Assembly: GCF_007625115.1 (NCBI RefSeq)
Contig: NZ_VMNH01000023.1
Coordinates: forward strand, 62,001-126,000
From: Sedimenticola selenatireducens
GTDB lineage: Bacteria > Pseudomonadota > Gammaproteobacteria > Chromatiales > Chromatiaceae
DNA: 64,000 nucleotides
Direction of reading: 5' to 3'
Part shown: positions 50,083 to 58,507 of the stretch, piece after piece
Layout of the letters: the number at the start of each line of letters is the position of its first letter
How positions within the stretch are numbered: position 1 is the first letter of the stretch
Translations under genes and position numbers: made by a program
The notes under the pieces: model-generated
The model's input: only the letters and a program-made list of their open reading frames with translations
The model's database searches: none
Told to the model about the DNA's origin: nothing

Positions 50083-51267
50083 ATGTCGAGTGCATTAATG
50101 GCCACATACAAAAGACTGCCTGTGAGTTTCGAACGGGGCGAGGGTGTCTGGCTTTGGGACACAGAAGGCAAGCGCTATCTGGATGCCCTATCCGGCATCG
50201 CCGTTTGCGGTCTGGGCCATGCCCACCCGGCTATCCAAAAAGCGATTTGTGATCAGGCAGGAAAGTTACTGCACACATCCAACCTGTACGAAATCCCGCT
50301 GCAGGAAAAATTAGGCGAAAAGCTGGTAGCCCTGGCCGGCATGCAGAAGATCTTCTTTTCAAATTCGGGCGCTGAGGCCAATGAGGCCGCGATAAAAATC
50401 GCCCGGATGCACGGCCACCAAAAAGGCATTACTAATCCTGCCATTGTGGTAATGGAGAAAAGCTTTCACGGTCGCACCCTCGCCACGCTCTCGGCTACTG
50501 GCAATCGCAAGGTTCAGGCCGGCTTTGAACCGCTGGTTCAAGGTTTTGTGCGCATCCCGTTTGGTGATATCGACAGTCTGAAAAATGTGGCCGAGAACAG
50601 CCCCAATGTGGTTGCCGTGCTAGTCGAGCCAATCCAAGGCGAAGGGGGAATCAATATCCCTGCAAATGACTATCTGAAACAGATACGCAAGATTTGTGAT
50701 GAACGAAAGTGGTTGATGATGCTGGATGAAATTCAGACAGGCATCGGACGTAGCGGTAAATTCTTCTCACACCAGCACCAAGAGATCGTTCCTGATGTCA
50801 TGACCCTTGCCAAAGCATTAGGCAATGGCATGCCGATCGGTGCCTGCCTTACCAACGGTAAAGCAGCCGATGTGTTTGGCCCTGGGAATCATGGCACTAC
50901 CTTTGGCGGCAATCCATTAGCTTGCCGGGTTGGACTAACCGTACTAGATACCGTAGAAAAACTTGATCTTTGCGCCCGGGCAGAGATGCTGGGCGCCAAG
51001 CTATTGGCCGATTTTGCTGACGCACTGGCCGATGTCATTGGTGTGGAGGAGATTCGAGGCCAAGGCCTGTTGATCGGCATAGAGCTGAACCGCCCCTGCG
51101 GTGAACTGGTTACCCTGGCACTGGAAAAGGGACTGTTAATCAATGTCACAGCCGACAACGTGATCAGGCTACTCCCTCCACTGGTGATGAAAAATGAGCA
51201 GGCGGACCAGTTGGTGGCCACACTTTCAGAACTGATCAAAGCATTTCTGAGTGAAGACAGCGACTAG
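50083..51267 (+). CDS. argD: Acetylornithine aminotransferase
   Basis: PLP enzyme of arginine (and often lysine) synthesis, 394 aa. From MSSALMATYKRLPV with AAGGA eight bases upstream; a longer reading frame back to 49948 would run over the rnpB promoter. Conserved VWLWDTEGKRYLDALSGIAV, SGAEANEAAIKIAR near residue 103, DEIQTGIGRSGKFF, and the PLP-binding Lys in TLAKALGNGMPIGA (about 248). Followed after 27 bases by argF, so an argDF operon. Confidence 0.96.
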   Translation: MSSALMATYKRLPVSFERGEGVWLWDTEGKRYLDALSGIAVCGLGHAHPAIQKAICDQAGKLLHTSNLYEIPLQEKLGEKLVALAGMQKIFFSNSGAEANEAAIKIARMHGHQKGITNPAIVVMEKSFHGRTLATLSATGNRKVQAGFEPLVQGFVRIPFGDIDSLKNVAENSPNVVAVLVEPIQGEGGINIPANDYLKQIRKICDERKWLMMLDEIQTGIGRSGKFFSHQHQEIVPDVMTLAKALGNGMPIGACLTNGKAADVFGPGNHGTTFGGNPLACRVGLTVLDTVEKLDLCARAEMLGAKLLADFADALADVIGVEEIRGQGLLIGIELNRPCGELVTLALEKGLLINVTADNVIRLLPPLVMKNEQADQLVATLSELIKAFLSEDSD

Positions 51268-51294
51268 AGTCTCTAGCCACGCAAGGTAAAGATT

Positions 51295-52218
51295 ATGACA
51301 ACGACTGCAAGTAAGCCCGTCAGACACTTTCTCTCGCTATTGGATTTCTCATCCGACGAGCTGCGCACTCTGATAAAGCGTGCGACCGAACTAAAGCAGA
51401 TTCTGCGTTCAGGCGAGATCTATGAGCCACTGAAAAATCAGACCCTGGGGATGATCTTTGAGAAATCCTCCACCCGCACGCGCATCTCATTTGAGGCTGG
51501 CATTACACAGCTTGGCGGGCATGCACTGTTTCTCTCTTCCCGTGATACCCAGCTAGGCCGTGGTGAGCCGATTGAGGACAGCGCCAGAGTCATTTCGCGC
51601 ATGGTCGATTGTGTAATGATCCGCACCTTTGAACATGCGAAAGTTCAGCTATTTGCAGCCCATTCCCGAGTACCCGTAATCAATGCATTGACCGATTTGC
51701 TGCACCCCTGTCAGCTCCTGGCGGATATGCAGACCTATTTCGAGCACCGCGGTGATATCGCTGGAAAAACCGTCACCTGGGTAGGCGATGGCAATAATAT
51801 GTGCCACTCCTACATCAATGCCGCACGACAGTTTGACTTCAAACTCAATATTGCCTGCCCTGTTGGACACGAACCTGACCCCGATATATTGCAAGCAGCC
51901 GGTGATCGCTGCCAGATCATTCATAAACCGGTTGAAGCCGCCAGTGGGTCCGATCTTGTGGTAACCGACGTCTGGGCCAGCATGGGCCAGGAAGAGGAGC
52001 AGAAGCAGAGAGCAGTCACCTTTGCCGATTATCAGGTCAATGACCAAGTGATGGCTGAGGCCCATGCGGACGCCTTATTCATGCACTGCCTCCCCGCACA
52101 TCGTGGCGAGGAAGTAACGGCCTCTGTTATTGATCGTGCTGACAGCGTGGTATGGGACGAGGCTGAAAATCGGATGCACTCACAAAAGGCCCTGCTCGAG
52201 ATGCTACTCTGCTCCTGA
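51295..52218 (+). CDS. argF: Ornithine carbamoyltransferase
   Basis: Makes citrulline from ornithine and carbamoyl phosphate. 307 aa. Carbamoyl-phosphate site [13 protein letters not shown] near residue 52, [11 protein letters not shown] near 139, ornithine site [13 protein letters not shown] near 222 and the catalytic [11 protein letters not shown] near 264. The short type without the extra helices of catabolic enzymes. With argJ at 25 kb and argD directly upstream, three steps of arginine synthesis are covered. Confidence 0.97.
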   Translation: MTTTASKPVRHFLSLLDFSSDELRTLIKRATELKQILRSGEIYEPLKNQTLGMIFEKSSTRTRISFEAGITQLGGHALFLSSRDTQLGRGEPIEDSARVISRMVDCVMIRTFEHAKVQLFAAHSRVPVINALTDLLHPCQLLADMQTYFEHRGDIAGKTVTWVGDGNNMCHSYINAARQFDFKLNIACPVGHEPDPDILQAAGDRCQIIHKPVEAASGSDLVVTDVWASMGQEEEQKQRAVTFADYQVNDQVMAEAHADALFMHCLPAHRGEEVTASVIDRADSVVWDEAENRMHSQKALLEMLLCS

Positions 52219-52235
52219 ATATTTCGATATGACCC

Positions 52236-52265
52236 GCCAGCGCATAGCGTGGTTCATGCGCTGGC
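52236..52265. terminator. Hairpin between argF and dodecin genes
   Basis: Perfect 10-bp stem GCCAGCGCAT / ATGCGCTGGC with a 10-base loop in the 58-base gap between convergent genes. There is no T-run on either side, so it may slow rather than stop polymerase. Confidence 0.5.
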
Positions 52266-52276
52266 AGAAAAATGAG

Positions 52277-52486
52277 CTAATCTTCCAGTCTAAATCCCAC
52301 CTTGATCACCACCTGCCAGTGAGCCACCTTGCCATCGGCAATATGACCACGCGTCTCCACCACCTCAAACCAATCCATATTCCTGATACTTTTAGAGGCA
52401 TGCGCTAGCGCGTTCTCCACGGCCTTATCTGAACTTTCAGTGGATGAACCCACCAATTCAATCTTCTTGTAACTATGCGAACTCAT
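52277..52486 (-). CDS. Dodecin (flavin-binding protein)
   Basis: Small protein that assembles as a hollow dodecamer and stores or buffers flavins. 69 aa from MSSHSYKKIELVGSS, with AAGGAGA six bases before the ATG. The dodecin signature is complete: VYKxIELVGSS-type beginning, KAVENALAHASKSIRNMDWFEVVE with the flavin-stacking Trp36 region, and HWQVVIKVGFRLED at the end. Isolated gene, convergent with argF. Confidence 0.93.
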   Translation of the reverse strand: MSSHSYKKIELVGSSTESSDKAVENALAHASKSIRNMDWFEVVETRGHIADGKVAHWQVVIKVGFRLED

Positions 52487-52616
52487 CAAAGATCTCCTTA
52501 ACAAATCAATCACCGCACTATAAACCTAATAATTGCACGGATAACCCAACCTTGCCCGATTTTGTCATCCGTGGCAAAGTCCCCCGCCTGATTAGGGCAT
52601 AAAAGCGAGCACGACT

Positions 52617-53570
52617 GTGAAACTCTCATACCAAGATCTCGGGCAGGGTATCTTCTGCATCGACACCTTCTATTATCGACCCAAACTGGACGGTTGCTAC
52701 CTGATAAAAGAGGGGAATGAAGCGGCATTGATCGACACAGGCACCTCACACGTTGTACCGGCTGTCCTGGAGCTGCTGGCATTACAGGGGCTTCAACCTG
52801 AACAGGTCAAATATATCATTCCGACTCACGTACATCTCGATCATGCCGGCGGGACTGGTCAACTGATGGCGACACTGCCTAATGCAGAGATGGTCATACA
52901 CCCTGCTGGGGCGCAACACATGATTCATCCTGAAAAAATCATAGCTGGCACCATTGCCGTCTATGGCGAAGAGGTCTTTAAGCAACGCTATGGTTCAATC
53001 ATTCCAGTTCCTGAGTCGCGCACAATCGAGGCTGAGGACGGATTCGAACTCTTTCTTTCTGGACGAAGACTGCAGTGTCTGCACACACTCGGACACGCCA
53101 AACACCACCTATGCATCTGGGACGAGCAGAGTCGCGGCCTGTTTACCGGCGATACGTTCGGCATATCCTATCGTGAATTGGATACAGAGCAGGGTCCGTT
53201 CATGTTCCTGCCCTCCACGCCGATCGATTTCGATCCAGAGGCATGGCACCAGACCCTTGATAGGCTCACTGACTTGAATCCTAAACAGCTCTTCCTGACC
53301 CACTTCTGCCGAGTGGATCAGCCAGCTCTACGCGCACAATCACTGCACGAAGAGATCGATGCCTATGTGGCCATCGCCAAGAACGCGCACGGTGAACAGC
53401 GCGAACAACAGATCAAGGAAGCCATGAGCCAGTACTATCTTCAACGACTGCGTGCTCACGGATCAACCCTGCCTGAGCAGGAGATTGACGAAGTCCTGGG
53501 CATGGATATCGCGTTATGCGCCCAGGGAGTTGAGGTGTGGCTTAAACGCCAGGAAAAAAGCGGTAAGTGA
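52617..53570 (+). CDS. MBL-fold metallo-hydrolase
   Basis: Metallo-beta-lactamase-fold hydrolase, 317 aa, GTG start. Metal ligands are intact: THVHLDHAGG (HxHxDH) near residue 68, HTLGHAKHHLCIW near 165 and the bridging Asp in FTGDTFGISY near 182; a final His lies in LTHFCRVD. This pattern fits glyoxalase II-like and related hydrolases, but the substrate is not evident. The C-terminal 80 residues are helical and charged. The stop overlaps the start of the next gene (GTGA), so the two are translationally coupled. Confidence 0.88.
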   Translation: MKLSYQDLGQGIFCIDTFYYRPKLDGCYLIKEGNEAALIDTGTSHVVPAVLELLALQGLQPEQVKYIIPTHVHLDHAGGTGQLMATLPNAEMVIHPAGAQHMIHPEKIIAGTIAVYGEEVFKQRYGSIIPVPESRTIEAEDGFELFLSGRRLQCLHTLGHAKHHLCIWDEQSRGLFTGDTFGISYRELDTEQGPFMFLPSTPIDFDPEAWHQTLDRLTDLNPKQLFLTHFCRVDQPALRAQSLHEEIDAYVAIAKNAHGEQREQQIKEAMSQYYLQRLRAHGSTLPEQEIDEVLGMDIALCAQGVEVWLKRQEKSGK

Positions 53571-53944
53571 AAGTGGAGTTTTTCAGGCAATTTGAGAGCA
53601 ACATCAATCCCGTCGATCTACAGGAACTGCTGACGCTGGAACGACTACCAGACCTTTGCGCCTCCATCGATAGCCTGCTGGAGTATCATGGCGAGAGTGG
53701 ACAGATCTATTGCCTTTGGGGCAGTTTCAAAGTGAACCGTGAGCCCATTCGGCATGGCGTCCGCTTCTCTCTTCCCGGCTGCCCCAATGCACTGGCATGG
53801 AGCATCACCACAGAGCAAGCCTTGATCACCATCCACTGCACGATAAATCGCACTGATCACGAACCGGCGTTCATTGAATCAATTGATCAGTTTGTCGATG
53901 ACTGGCAGGCCGGGTTGCAACAATTACTCGATGGAAATAATTGA
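53567..53944 (+). CDS. Conserved hypothetical protein, coupled to MBL hydrolase
   Basis: 125-aa soluble protein that I do not recognise. It begins with a GTG overlapping the preceding stop by 4 bases. It has no signal peptide or membrane helix. Motif-like stretches are YCLWGSFKVNREPIRHGVRFSLP and ALAWSITTEQALITIHCTI, which suggest a small alpha/beta fold. The coupling suggests a role with the MBL enzyme, for example as a subunit or in the same pathway, but this rests on context only. Confidence 0.7.
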   Translation: MKVEFFRQFESNINPVDLQELLTLERLPDLCASIDSLLEYHGESGQIYCLWGSFKVNREPIRHGVRFSLPGCPNALAWSITTEQALITIHCTINRTDHEPAFIESIDQFVDDWQAGLQQLLDGNN

Positions 53945-53946
53945 TA

Positions 53947-54345
53947 TCAATTCAGTTTAGGGCTGTTCAATTCCCAACAGAAAGTACAATCAAGTTCCGC
54001 CAGCACCTGCTCCAGGCCATCCTCGCCTTTCTCCAGAATAAGCCTTAGCGGCTCCTGACCTAAACGACGGTGCTTCTGCCTGAGCCAGCGCGCACCCATG
54101 GTAGGATTGGTCGGGTAGCTGGTGTGTAAGGCCTCAGCAATGCGCCTCACATAAGAGGCACGACGCTGGATATCAGGATCATCTGGAAGCATCTGGTCCT
54201 GTCCCAATCGATTAAGTTTGCGCAAACGCGTCTCTGGCAGACCGAGCACAAAGCAAACCTGCTCAACACCTAAGCGCCATCCACGCAGGATCTCCATGGT
54301 TTGTTGAGTCTTGTGTAATGTTTGATTCATGGATACAGCATTCAT
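53947..54345 (-). CDS. Antitoxin-like protein with MbcA/ParS/Xre C-terminal domain
   Basis: 132 aa from an ATG with GGGAGG six bases upstream. The N-terminal part has a helix-turn-helix-like segment (ILRGWRLGVEQVCFVLGLPETRLRKLNRLG), and the C-terminal part ARWLRQKHRRLGQEPLRLIL...GLEQVLAEL resembles the DUF2384 toxin-binding domain of MbcA/ParS antitoxins (A..WL....LG..P...L...G...V...L). A start 26 codons earlier overlaps the upstream stop as ATGA and would couple both genes; I rate it second because the added residues look non-conserved. The usual RES-type toxin is not present. Confidence 0.65.
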   Translation of the reverse strand: MNAVSMNQTLHKTQQTMEILRGWRLGVEQVCFVLGLPETRLRKLNRLGQDQMLPDDPDIQRRASYVRRIAEALHTSYPTNPTMGARWLRQKHRRLGQEPLRLILEKGEDGLEQVLAELDCTFCWELNSPKLN

Positions 54346-54419
54346 GAAACAACCTCCCGTCACTTCTATTTCCGAGTTATTTAGTAGGTAATAGTCTACC
54401 AGCAAATCCCCGAAAAAGC

Positions 54420-54857
54420 TCATTCAAACAGTTTGCGCCACCAGCGGCGCCGATTATTCGGTAAAACCCGGGTAGACGGGAGGTCGCAGGGGGCCAATTT
54501 ACTGAGTATCCAGCCCGGTAAAGGCGGGTTTAGGCTATATCCGCAAGAGACACCCAGATTATGGGGATCGTAAATCTTTATAAACCCGGGCTGCAGCAGA
54601 TTATCCGCATAAACAATCCCGCAGTAGGCTTCATCATGTTCCCGCCGGAGAAAACTATCCATCTCATCGATAAAACGATGCAGTTCAGACATCGATGAGG
54701 GCGATTCAGGAGGCGCCTCACCCACTGCATAAATATACCAATCATCATCCGCCTGGTCGCGAAGCACAGCCCAGAGCGCATCCAATTGATGCCAACGCAG
54801 GGCTGCGGTAAAACTCCCATTAAAAGCAGACATAAATTCATTTAATAACAACGGCAT
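54420..54857 (-). CDS. Conserved hypothetical protein upstream of antitoxin-like gene
   Basis: 145 aa, soluble, function unknown to me. Distinct segments are WYIYAVGEAPPESP, an acidic helix IDEMDSFLRREHDEAYCGIVYAD, then FIKIYDPHNLGVSCGYS and LNPPLPGWILSKLAPCDLP, which look well conserved in style. The last 18 residues are very basic (RRRWWRKLFE). A second in-frame ATG eight codons in (54833) gives MSAFNGSF and may be the true start; neither has a clear ribosome-binding site. Its stop overlaps a possible upstream start of the antitoxin-like gene. No RES, PIN or HigB-type toxin motif is visible. Confidence 0.65.
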   Translation of the reverse strand: MPLLLNEFMSAFNGSFTAALRWHQLDALWAVLRDQADDDWYIYAVGEAPPESPSSMSELHRFIDEMDSFLRREHDEAYCGIVYADNLLQPGFIKIYDPHNLGVSCGYSLNPPLPGWILSKLAPCDLPSTRVLPNNRRRWWRKLFE

Positions 54858-54941
54858 AACTAAAGATATCTCAAACCCACAACTCGGTCCTGGAGTTTCC
54901 CATAACCGACTGTTTTTTTGAAATCAAAATGTATTAATGGA

Positions 54942-54970
54942 TTATAAGAAGCGAAATAACAGGGTATAAT
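54942..54970 (+). promoter_or_regulatory. Candidate purC promoter
   Basis: Perfect TATAAT (54965-54970) with a weak TTATAA (54942-54947) 17 bases upstream, about 30 bases before the purC start. The 143-base gap is divergent and must also hold the promoter of the opposite gene, which I cannot place. Confidence 0.4.
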
Positions 54971-55000
54971 TCGTTTTTTCAGTCACTAAGTTTCACAATT

Positions 55001-55894
55001 ATGAGCCAAGCTGACGCACTGTTTGAAACAAAACTGCCCCACCTTAAGCTGTTGAATCGCGGAAAGGTGCGCGATATCTTCGACATTGACGACGATCATA
55101 TGCTGATCGTTGCCAGCGACCGACTCTCGGCCTTTGATGTGGTGCTGCCCCAACCGATTCCGGGTAAAGGCGAGGTGTTGACCCGAGTGGCCAATTTCTG
55201 GTTCGGCCGCACTCACCATATCCTACCAAACCACCTGTCCGACCTACCGCTCGAACAAGTCGTGCCTGACCCAGAACAGCGGGCAATGCTAGGAGATCGG
55301 GCCATTGTGGTGCGTAAACTTAAACCACTACCTGTAGAAGCGATCGTCCGCGGTTACCTGATTGGATCCGGCTGGAAGGATTACCAGAAGAGCGGTGAAG
55401 TTTGCGGCATTAAACTGCCCGAGGGATTACGCCAGGCCGACAAACTGCCTGAAGCGATATTCACGCCCTCCTCCAAAGCGGAAGTAGGTGACCATGATGA
55501 AAATATCAGCTTCCAGCAGATGATAGATCTGGTCGGGCAAGAGCTTGCGGAGCAAGTGCGTGACGTCAGCCTTCGAATCTATACCGAGTGTGCAGACTAT
55601 GCGCTACAGAAAGGGATCATCATCGCTGACACCAAATTCGAGTTTGGGCTGGACAGCAATGGCCAGCTCTACCTAATCGATGAAGTGCTGACACCTGATT
55701 CATCACGATTCTGGCCTGCAGATCAATACCAGCCAGGCATCAGCCCACCAAGCTTTGACAAGCAGTTCGTTCGTGATTATCTGGAAACCCTGGATTGGGA
55801 TAAAACACCCCCTGGTCCAACCCTTCCAGAGGAAGTAATCAGCCGTACCTCTGAAAAATATCATGAGGCGGAAAGCATCCTGACGGGACGCTAA
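55001..55894 (+). CDS. purC: Phosphoribosylaminoimidazole-succinocarboxamide synthase
   Basis: Purine synthesis step that joins aspartate to CAIR. 297 aa, the longer, yeast-like form rather than the 237-aa E. coli form. Visible: [30 protein letters not shown] near residue 21 (quoted as positions 21-50, with key SDRLSAFD), [13 protein letters not shown] near 119, IADTKFEFG near 207 and [13 protein letters not shown] near 227. No other purine genes are adjacent. Confidence 0.96.
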   Translation: MSQADALFETKLPHLKLLNRGKVRDIFDIDDDHMLIVASDRLSAFDVVLPQPIPGKGEVLTRVANFWFGRTHHILPNHLSDLPLEQVVPDPEQRAMLGDRAIVVRKLKPLPVEAIVRGYLIGSGWKDYQKSGEVCGIKLPEGLRQADKLPEAIFTPSSKAEVGDHDENISFQQMIDLVGQELAEQVRDVSLRIYTECADYALQKGIIIADTKFEFGLDSNGQLYLIDEVLTPDSSRFWPADQYQPGISPPSFDKQFVRDYLETLDWDKTPPGPTLPEEVISRTSEKYHEAESILTGR

Positions 55895-55907
55895 ACACTG
55901 CGTTAGC

Positions 55908-55932
55908 ACAGGCCTCATCACCCGAGGCCTGT
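55908..55932 (+). repeat. Inverted repeat after purC
   Basis: ACAGGCCTC / GAGGCCTGT, 9 bp with a 7-base loop, 13 bases after purC. No T-run follows, so it is at best a partial terminator or mRNA-stabilising stem before the glutaredoxin-like gene. Confidence 0.4.
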
Positions 55933-55963
55933 GTGCCACACAAGACCAGTGTAGAGAGGTAGA

Positions 55964-56230
55964 GTGACCAACATGAAAAAGAGACAGGCCCGGATCACTC
56001 TTTACAGCACTCGCAACTGCAGCCATTGCCGTCGCGCCAAGGCCTTTTTACAGGAACATCACATCCCCTTTTCAGAGCAGGACGTAGAACGCAACCGCCG
56101 CGCTCAACTGGATTTTATGCGTGCAGGGGGACGTGGCGTACCGCTGATCCTGATCGGTGATCAACCGCTCCAGGGATTTGAACCCCGACAATTGCAAAAG
56201 GCACTTCGTCAGGCCGGATTTGATGTCTGA
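55964..56230 (+). CDS. Glutaredoxin family protein
   Basis: Thioredoxin-fold redox protein of 88 aa with GTG start (AGAGG upstream). Active site CSHC near residue 21, cis-Pro motif GGRGVPLILIG near 62, and GFEPRQLQKAL at the end as in glutaredoxins. CSHC differs from the CPYC of classical Grx, so substrates may differ. It overlaps the following kinase gene by 8 bases. Family members next to srkA-like genes are common, possibly reflecting a joint stress role. Confidence 0.85.
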   Translation: MTNMKKRQARITLYSTRNCSHCRRAKAFLQEHHIPFSEQDVERNRRAQLDFMRAGGRGVPLILIGDQPLQGFEPRQLQKALRQAGFDV

Positions 56231-57212
56231 GCAAACCGCCCCCTACGCCAGCCTAACACCCGAAACCATTCTCCAAGCTATCGAATCCGTTGACTACAGG
56301 CCGAGCGGTGGCATGCTTGCACTGAACAGCTACGAAAACCGGGTCTACCAGATCAGCATGGATGAAACGCCACCGTTGGTGGCAAAGTTTTATAGACCTA
56401 ATCGTTGGAGCAACGATTCGATCCTTGAGGAGCACCAGTTCAGTCTGGCACTGGAGAGAGATGAGATACCGGTCATAGCCCCACTGGTCGATACTAATGG
56501 GCATACCCTGCACGAATACCAGGGCTACCGTTTTGCCTTGTTCCCCCGTCGCGGTGGACGCTGGCCTGAGCTGGATAACCCTGACAACCTGGAGTGGATC
56601 GGTCGATTCATTGCCCGCATCCATCAATTGGGATCGGTCGAACCCTTCCAGCACCGTCCAGATATCGACCCTAACAGGATGGGTCGTCTCTCAGCAGAGT
56701 ACCTTCTGGAGGGGCAGTTTATCCCATTAGAACTCGAGTCAAGCTATCGCAGGATTACGGAAGCACTGCAGCAGCTCATTGAGGAAATATTTAATTCCAC
56801 CAATCAATGCAAAAAAATCCGCCTTCATGGCGATTGTCACCCTGGCAATATACTCTGGACAGACCGTGGACCTCACTTTGTCGATATGGATGATTGCCAA
56901 ATGGGTCCGGCCATACAGGATTTATGGATGCTACTTTCCGGAGATCGCCAGGAGATGGCACTGCAACTGAGTTACATTCGGGAGGGCTATGAGACCTTCA
57001 GAGAGCTGGATAGCCGTGAGATAGCCCTGATAGAACCCCTACGTACACTGCGCATGATTCACTACGCCGCCTGGCTGGCAAGGCGCTGGTCTGACCCCGC
57101 ATTCCCGCATGCCTTCCCTTGGTTTCACACCCATCAATATTGGCAAGAGCATCTGTTACAGCTGGAACAGCAACTTCGGGCGCTAGAAGAACCACCGCTA
57201 CCCATCTACTGA
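56223..57212 (+). CDS. srkA: Stress response serine/threonine protein kinase SrkA (YihE)
   Basis: RdoA/SrkA-type Ser/Thr kinase of the aminoglycoside-phosphotransferase fold that in E. coli counters stress-induced death. 329 aa (E. coli 328) from MSEQTAPYASLTPETIL, start overlapping the glutaredoxin-like gene. ATP-binding Lys in PPLVAKFYRPNRW near residue 55; catalytic loop RLHGDCHPGNILW near 200 with the Asp; metal-binding Asp in HFVDMDDCQMGPAIQDLW. Ends before a strong terminator. Confidence 0.94.
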   Translation: MSEQTAPYASLTPETILQAIESVDYRPSGGMLALNSYENRVYQISMDETPPLVAKFYRPNRWSNDSILEEHQFSLALERDEIPVIAPLVDTNGHTLHEYQGYRFALFPRRGGRWPELDNPDNLEWIGRFIARIHQLGSVEPFQHRPDIDPNRMGRLSAEYLLEGQFIPLELESSYRRITEALQQLIEEIFNSTNQCKKIRLHGDCHPGNILWTDRGPHFVDMDDCQMGPAIQDLWMLLSGDRQEMALQLSYIREGYETFRELDSREIALIEPLRTLRMIHYAAWLARRWSDPAFPHAFPWFHTHQYWQEHLLQLEQQLRALEEPPLPIY

Positions 57213-57240
57213 TCTGCCAATTAAACTCATGTTGAAACGT

Positions 57241-57270
57241 AAAAAGCCCGGTCAAATCAACCGGGCTTTT
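57241..57270. terminator. Bidirectional terminator between srkA and chemoreceptor gene
   Basis: An 11-bp stem AAAAGCCCGGT / ACCGGGCTTTT with a 7-base loop, flanked by A- and T-runs, between convergent genes. Confidence 0.9.
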
Positions 57271-57298
57271 AATGTCCAACTTGTCGGCATATTCTTAA

Positions 57299-58402
57299 TT
57301 AGCCTGTTCGTCTGGCATCATCCTCTACCTTATCCAATAATAAGAACACTTTTTGGCTACTCTCTTCCATGACATGGAAGGCCTGTAACAAGGCCGTATA
57401 GTTACGTGGACCTGCACCTAACAGCTCAAATACCCCTTTGGTCCCCTGATGCACTGCAGAGTGTGGATGCTCTATACCGTGGTAATGAGTGGAGTGGGAG
57501 AAATAGTTCTTACCATCACCTTCGTAGTACCACTTACCCAGTCGGCAGTTGTGGTGGTCCACAAAATCAAACGCCGGTTCATTCATATTCACTGAGAGAT
57601 AGGTATTAACCTTCCAAAGGACATGATCCAGTTTCGCCAGACTCATGAAGACACTGTCGGTCATCACGTTCACATCAACAAAATAGGACTTCACACCCGC
57701 TCCCATCTCGGTCAGGTTTGCCTGGAACCCTGAAACCGCCGAAGAGACTCTACCAACCTTCTCAATAACCTGGGTCGAGGCTGTTGCAACCGACTTAACA
57801 TTATCTTGCATCGCCTGAATAACATCATTAATCTCAGTAATCGCTGACTGGGTTTTATCCGCAAGCCCTCGCACCTCATCCGCCACAACCGCGAACCCTC
57901 TACCCTGCTCTCCAGCACGAGCTGCCTCAATTGCCGCGTTCAGCGCCAGCAGATTGGTCTGCTCTGCAATACCCTTGATCAGCGCCAGAATGGAACTGAT
58001 CTCCCCAGCACGGGAAGACATACCCTCTACCGACTCACCGGATCGTCCTGATACCTCAGAAAGCGCATCCAAATCGCCCATGATTCCCTGAATGCTACTG
58101 GAAAGAGTGGAGAATTCACTATTCAATTCACCAAAACCGCTCAATGAGTGTTTAGCTGCATTGACGGATTCCGCCAGATTGCCCTGTATATCAAGCAATC
58201 CTGATTTTAAATTTTCATTTTCATAACGCATCAAGCTATCGAGTTGCGTTTCAGCATTAGCAGATCCACGTAAACTCTCCAATTCCACCTGCTGCGCTGA
58301 AACCTGACCTTTAAGCTGAGAAATCTCCTCGATCAGGCGATTATTTTCCTGTTCCAGCTCAGCCAACCTTTTTTTCTGCTCACCATTACCAAAAAGAGCC
58401 AT
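57299..58402 (-). CDS. Cytoplasmic methyl-accepting chemotaxis protein with C-terminal CZB zinc domain
   Basis: 367-aa chemoreceptor without any transmembrane helix. An N-terminal coiled coil (about 8-55) leads to a signalling domain whose hairpin tip [32 protein letters not shown] (key: [11 protein letters not shown], about 150-185) binds CheA and CheW. A CZB domain follows (about 255-345): [22 protein letters not shown] and HPHSAVHQ supply the three-His one-Cys zinc site. CZB receptors sense zinc or oxidants such as HOCl. ATG at 58402 has GGGGG five bases upstream; a GTG two codons earlier is less likely. No che genes nearby. Confidence 0.92.
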   Translation of the reverse strand: MALFGNGEQKKRLAELEQENNRLIEEISQLKGQVSAQQVELESLRGSANAETQLDSLMRYENENLKSGLLDIQGNLAESVNAAKHSLSGFGELNSEFSTLSSSIQGIMGDLDALSEVSGRSGESVEGMSSRAGEISSILALIKGIAEQTNLLALNAAIEAARAGEQGRGFAVVADEVRGLADKTQSAITEINDVIQAMQDNVKSVATASTQVIEKVGRVSSAVSGFQANLTEMGAGVKSYFVDVNVMTDSVFMSLAKLDHVLWKVNTYLSVNMNEPAFDFVDHHNCRLGKWYYEGDGKNYFSHSTHYHGIEHPHSAVHQGTKGVFELLGAGPRNYTALLQAFHVMEESSQKVFLLLDKVEDDARRTG

Positions 58403-58507
58403 CGGCACCCCCTAATGTCACCTTCCTTAGCGAATTTATCTGATTCCCGGATATAAGCCTATTAGCGTCAGGTGAATCTGAAACTGTAGCTAAAGGTACA
58501 TTATTTG

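Noticed and set aside
54420-54857. RES-domain toxin next to the antitoxin-like gene
   Set aside because: The Arg-Glu-Ser pattern and the RES fold segments are absent from the 145-aa protein.
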